Shown here: one piece after another, positions 6,129-8,612 of the stretch
Position numbering within the stretch: the stretch's first letter is position 1
Layout: each line of letters begins with the position of its first letter
Source of the DNA: Planctomycetales bacterium
GTDB lineage: Bacteria; Planctomycetota; Phycisphaerae; SM23-33
NCBI GenBank assembly: GCA_030642005.1
Contig: DAOWOP010000109.1
Span: 1 to 8,612 of the forward strand
Reading direction: 5' to 3'
Length of the DNA stretch: 8,612 nucleotides
The notes under the pieces: model-generated
Told to the model about the DNA's origin: nothing
The model's input: only the letters and a program-made list of their open reading frames with translations
Database searches by the model: none
Translations under genes and position numbers: made by a program

Positions 6129-6911
6129 ATGTTAAGGGCGTTTTCAACCGCCGCAACGGGCATGACGGCCCAGCAGATGATCGTTGACGTCATTGCCAAC
6201 AACCTTGCCAACATCAACACCGTTGGGTTCAAGCGCAGCCAGGTCGATTTCCAGGACCTGATGTACGTGAAGATTAAAGAGCCTGGGCGCGAGATCGCCT
6301 CCGGCGTGGTCGCTCCGAGCGGTTTCGAGATAGGCAGCGGCGTAAGCCCGGCCTCGACGCTGAAGGTCTTTACCCAGGGCGAGCAGGTCAGCACCGAGCG
6401 GAGCCTCGACGTGGCCATACAGGGCGACGGGTTCTTCCAGGTAACAGGCCCGGGCGGAGAGGCCCGTTACACGCGCGACGGCTCGTTGAGGGCGAACGCC
6501 GACGGCGAACTGGTAACCTCCGGCGGATACAAGATCGAACCGTCCATCGCCATTCCGGCCAACACCGTCTCTGTCAGTATCGGCAAGGACGGGACCGTTA
6601 CGGTCTTTGACGGTACGACCACCACGTCCATCGGGCAGATTACACTGGTGCGGTTTCCGAATCCCTCAGGCCTGTCCAGCGAGGGCGGAAATCTTCTGGC
6701 TGAAACGTCGGCCAGCGGCTCGCCGATCACGGGAACAGCCGGGCAGGACGGGCTGGGAACGTTCCAGCAGGGGTTCCTCGAAAAATCCAACGTTCAGATG
6801 GTTACGGAACTGGTTAATCTCATAACGGCCCAGCGGGCCTACGAAATCAACTCGCGGGCGATTAAAGCCGGCGACGAGATGCTTACCACCGCAAATCAGT
6901 TAATCCGGTAG
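6129..6911 (+). CDS. flgG: Flagellar distal rod protein FlgG
   Basis: FlgG builds the distal rod, the drive shaft that passes through the P and L rings and joins the hook. The product is 260 residues, the same length as enterobacterial FlgG. It has the motif VIANNLANINTVGFKRSQVDF (about 21-41), the FlgG-characteristic APSGFEIGSGV segment (about 62-72) that stiffens the rod relative to the hook, SLDVAIQGDGFFQV in the core, and the conserved C-terminal helix beginning SNVQMVTELVNLITAQRAYE, which continues to TANQLIR. The ribosome binding site GAGGAG lies 6 nt before the ATG. The 123-nt spacer before it, carrying the heptad stem-loop, is the largest gap in the cluster, so expression may be partly independent of the upstream genes. 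No sigma-54 or other promoter is recognisable in that spacer. Confidence 0.97.
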   Translation: MLRAFSTAATGMTAQQMIVDVIANNLANINTVGFKRSQVDFQDLMYVKIKEPGREIASGVVAPSGFEIGSGVSPASTLKVFTQGEQVSTERSLDVAIQGDGFFQVTGPGGEARYTRDGSLRANADGELVTSGGYKIEPSIAIPANTVSVSIGKDGTVTVFDGTTTTSIGQITLVRFPNPSGLSSEGGNLLAETSASGSPITGTAGQDGLGTFQQGFLEKSNVQMVTELVNLITAQRAYEINSRAIKAGDEMLTTANQLIR

Positions 6912-6920
6912 GAGCAAAAG

Positions 6921-7901
6921 ATGTTACGTAAATCAGCAAGCCTGACTGTCGTACTGCTGCTTTGCGGGCTGTGTCCGGCCTCGGGCGGCAACAAGCCCGC
7001 TCTTCGGATGCACCTTCCGCGGGCGGTGCGTGCCCGCGGCGCGGCGCTGAATCTGGGACTGATCGGCGTGATTCGAAGCAGCGACGCGAAGATACTCAAA
7101 AAGGCATCGGATATTCCAATGGGCAGGATGCCGTTCTCCGGCGAGAAAATCACCTTCGACCGCAGGACGATCCTTTCCCGCCTGGCAACGGCCGGTATCA
7201 ACCCGTCGATGATTCGGATTACAGGGGCTGAAAAAGTCCTCGTCATGCTCGACGAGACGACTTTCAAGGCGGCAAGACTGGTTCGGTCGGCTGATGCCTT
7301 TCTGAAGAAGACCCGTCCGGGTCCGGCGGGGTGTTCTTGGCGTCTCGTCCGTCAGCCTGGGGATATGAAAGTACCGACCGAAGAGAACATTCAACTCAAG
7401 CCCTGCCTGGGCAAGGCTGCGACAAAAGGGTACGTAACCGTTGTGGTTGCCGCCGTCGGCGGCAAGCGGGAACTTGGACGGGCGAAGATGCTCTTCCGCC
7501 TGGTCTATCCCATGAGGCAGGCCGTTGCGATTAAGGACATCACTTCGGGCGAGATATTCACGCAGAAAAACACCGTCGTCAGGGTCGTCAGCGTCGATCG
7601 CAGGCCGACCGGCGACTGGATAAGCCCTTTCGGCCTGATTGCCGCTCGCGACATACCGGCGGGGAAGGCGATTCGTTCAGGCCTTATGAAGGCGAAGAGG
7701 CCGATCATTGTAGTCCGTCGCAAACAGGCCGTTCAGATGAAGGTCGTCGGGCTGGGGTTCGTGGTAACCGGGATAGGCCAGGCGCTGTCGGATGGGCGAG
7801 TGGGTGATTTAATCAAGGTCCGAAACATCGACAGTAAGCGCGTCGTTACCGCCAGAGTGGCCTTTGACGGCACGGTAAGACCGATTTACGGAAAGAGGTG
7901 A
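6921..7901 (+). CDS. flgA: Flagellar P-ring assembly chaperone FlgA
   Basis: FlgA is a periplasmic chaperone that helps FlgI assemble into the P ring around the rod. The 326-residue product begins with a signal peptide (about 1-22, basic MLRK then a Leu/Val-rich core). The C-terminal SAF/FlgA domain starts at ARDIPAG (242-248) and continues through an RPIIVVRRKQAVQ strand, a GLGFVVTGIGQALSDGRVGD loop and an IKVRNIDSKRVVTARV segment to the end. These are close matches to the family signature. The protein is longer than enterobacterial FlgA (219 residues) because of a larger N-terminal region, as in several other phyla. The ribosome binding site AGGAG (6910-6914) overlaps the flgG stop codon and is 6 nt from the ATG, suggesting coupled translation. 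Confidence 0.92.
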   Translation: MLRKSASLTVVLLLCGLCPASGGNKPALRMHLPRAVRARGAALNLGLIGVIRSSDAKILKKASDIPMGRMPFSGEKITFDRRTILSRLATAGINPSMIRITGAEKVLVMLDETTFKAARLVRSADAFLKKTRPGPAGCSWRLVRQPGDMKVPTEENIQLKPCLGKAATKGYVTVVVAAVGGKRELGRAKMLFRLVYPMRQAVAIKDITSGEIFTQKNTVVRVVSVDRRPTGDWISPFGLIAARDIPAGKAIRSGLMKAKRPIIVVRRKQAVQMKVVGLGFVVTGIGQALSDGRVGDLIKVRNIDSKRVVTARVAFDGTVRPIYGKR

Positions 7902-7904
7902 AAT

Positions 7905-8537
7905 ATGAAGACTGCACGTTTAATCAGCGTATCGTTTTTTTCAATTCTGCTGCTTGCCGGCGTCGCCTGGGCGGGTTCCATCTGGGCCAGGGCCAATTGT
8001 CCCAGGCCGCTGCACACAGACGATACCGCCAGTCGGATCGGAGACATTCTCACGATCGTTATCGACGAGCGCACCGTCATCGACAACAAGTCTGAACGGA
8101 ACCTGGAGAAGAAATCCTCCCGCAAGGCCGGCGTTCAGACGAACGTGCCTTTGATGAGTGCAATCAACACCGCTACGGGCGGGATGTTCAAACTTACGAA
8201 AGCGGACCTGGATATGAGCGCCGAGAGCACGTTCGACGGAAAGGCCGATTACGGTAGCGACCGGACAATGATCGACCAGATAACCGTTACCGTCGCCGAC
8301 GTCCTGCCTAACGGGAACCTTGTCGTTGTCGGCACGAGAGATCGCAAGGTTGACGACGATAAACAGACAATCCAGATCAGCGGCGTGATCCGCCCCAGCG
8401 ATATTACATTCGCCAACACGGTTCGCAGCGACAAGGTGGCGGAATTCAAAATTGTATTCAAGGACGGCTACCGCGAGAAGCGGTTTATCAAACCGGGCTG
8501 GTTCGGACGGATACTCAATCTACTGAACCCGTTCTAG
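7905..8537 (+). CDS. flgH: Flagellar L-ring protein FlgH, apparently not a lipoprotein
   Basis: FlgH forms the L ring, the bushing in the outer membrane through which the rod passes. The 210-residue protein shows the conserved DDTASRIGDILTIVIDE (about 39-55), the central VADVLPNGNLVVVGTRDRKV region, SGVIRPSDITFANTVRSDKV (about 163-182) and the C-terminal WFGRILNLLNPF, all classic FlgH elements. The signal peptide (about 1-23) has the sequence LLLAGVAWA: Val takes the place of the Cys expected in a lipobox such as LAGC. The likely cleavage is by signal peptidase I after AWA, giving a mature start GSIWARAN. Another Cys is at residue 32, outside lipobox context. The ribosome binding site GAGG (7895-7898) lies inside the end of flgA, and the gap is 3 nt. 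Confidence 0.95.
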   Translation: MKTARLISVSFFSILLLAGVAWAGSIWARANCPRPLHTDDTASRIGDILTIVIDERTVIDNKSERNLEKKSSRKAGVQTNVPLMSAINTATGGMFKLTKADLDMSAESTFDGKADYGSDRTMIDQITVTVADVLPNGNLVVVGTRDRKVDDDKQTIQISGVIRPSDITFANTVRSDKVAEFKIVFKDGYREKRFIKPGWFGRILNLLNPF

Positions 8538-8540
8538 GCT

Positions 8541-8564
8541 CTGTCTGAAAATTATTTCAGACAG
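8541..8564. terminator. Perfect 10-bp hairpin just after flgH
   Basis: CTGTCTGAAA (8541-8550) and TTTCAGACAG (8555-8564) pair perfectly around the 4-nt loop ATTA, starting 3 nt after the flgH stop codon. It is not followed by a T-run, so it is not a canonical intrinsic terminator. It may act as an mRNA 3'-end stabiliser or a weak or protein-dependent terminator, or be part of the adjacent repeat element. The structure is certain; the role is open. Confidence 0.5.
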
Positions 8565-8570
8565 GCATTC

Positions 8571-8598
8571 AGCAGTCAGCGGTCAGCAATCAGCAAAA
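8571..8598. repeat. Heptanucleotide tandem repeats after flgH
   Basis: Four 7-nt units run in succession: AGCAGTC, AGCGGTC, AGCAATC and AGCAAAA. The core GTCAGC/ATCAGC resembles the AGTAGTC/AGTGGTC units between flgF and flgG, so the two loci probably belong to one intergenic repeat family. The remaining bases to the window edge are A-rich and hold no recognisable gene. Confidence 0.7.
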
Positions 8599-8612
8599 GA
8601 AAAAACTGAACA

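Overview
The window is one flagellar rod/hook/outer-ring gene cluster, with all eight genes on the + strand: fliK, flgD, flgE, a membrane-anchored PilZ/YcgR-like gene, flgF, flgG, flgA and flgH. Most genes are 3 to 37 nt apart, and several ribosome binding sites overlap the stop codon of the preceding gene, so this is almost certainly one operon or two closely linked ones. FlgH (L-ring) and FlgA (P-ring chaperone) mean a cell with an outer membrane and peptidoglycan. Base composition is moderately GC-rich. The gene order (fliK-flgD-flgE, then flgF-flgG-flgA-flgH), the short FlgD and the heptad repeats between genes would fit a planctomycete of the Phycisphaerae type or a deltaproteobacterial-type lineage. 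That taxonomic guess is an inference with low confidence.

Positions 1-340 contain no gene I can support. They hold a strong 17-bp inverted repeat (151-192), made of two near-identical palindromes 21 bp apart, and then a textbook sigma-54 (RpoN) promoter at 300-315 whose predicted start (about 326) is only about 15 nt before fliK. This points to hierarchical control of the hook genes by RpoN and an NtrC-family activator, with the paired palindromes as candidate activator sites. They could instead be a terminator for an upstream gene.

Positions 341-4109 encode hook construction: FliK (hook-length control), FlgD (hook cap, short form with an internal 13-residue tandem duplication) and FlgE (hook subunit, 553 aa, with an inserted domain resembling the flagellin/hook IN motif). 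Positions 4129-5262 encode a single-pass membrane protein with a YcgR-like N-domain and a PilZ-like domain whose second c-di-GMP motif is degenerate. Its position inside the hook operon suggests a dedicated link between second-messenger signalling and the flagellum.

Positions 5283-8537 encode the rod (FlgF, FlgG) and the outer rings (FlgA, FlgH). FlgH lacks the usual lipobox cysteine. Between flgF and flgG, and again after flgH, lie short tandem heptanucleotide repeats. The first copy forms a large near-perfect stem-loop just before the flgG ribosome binding site, and the second follows a perfect 10-bp hairpin. These look like one dispersed repeat family inserted at intergenic positions. The next gene (possibly flgI) would start beyond the right edge.
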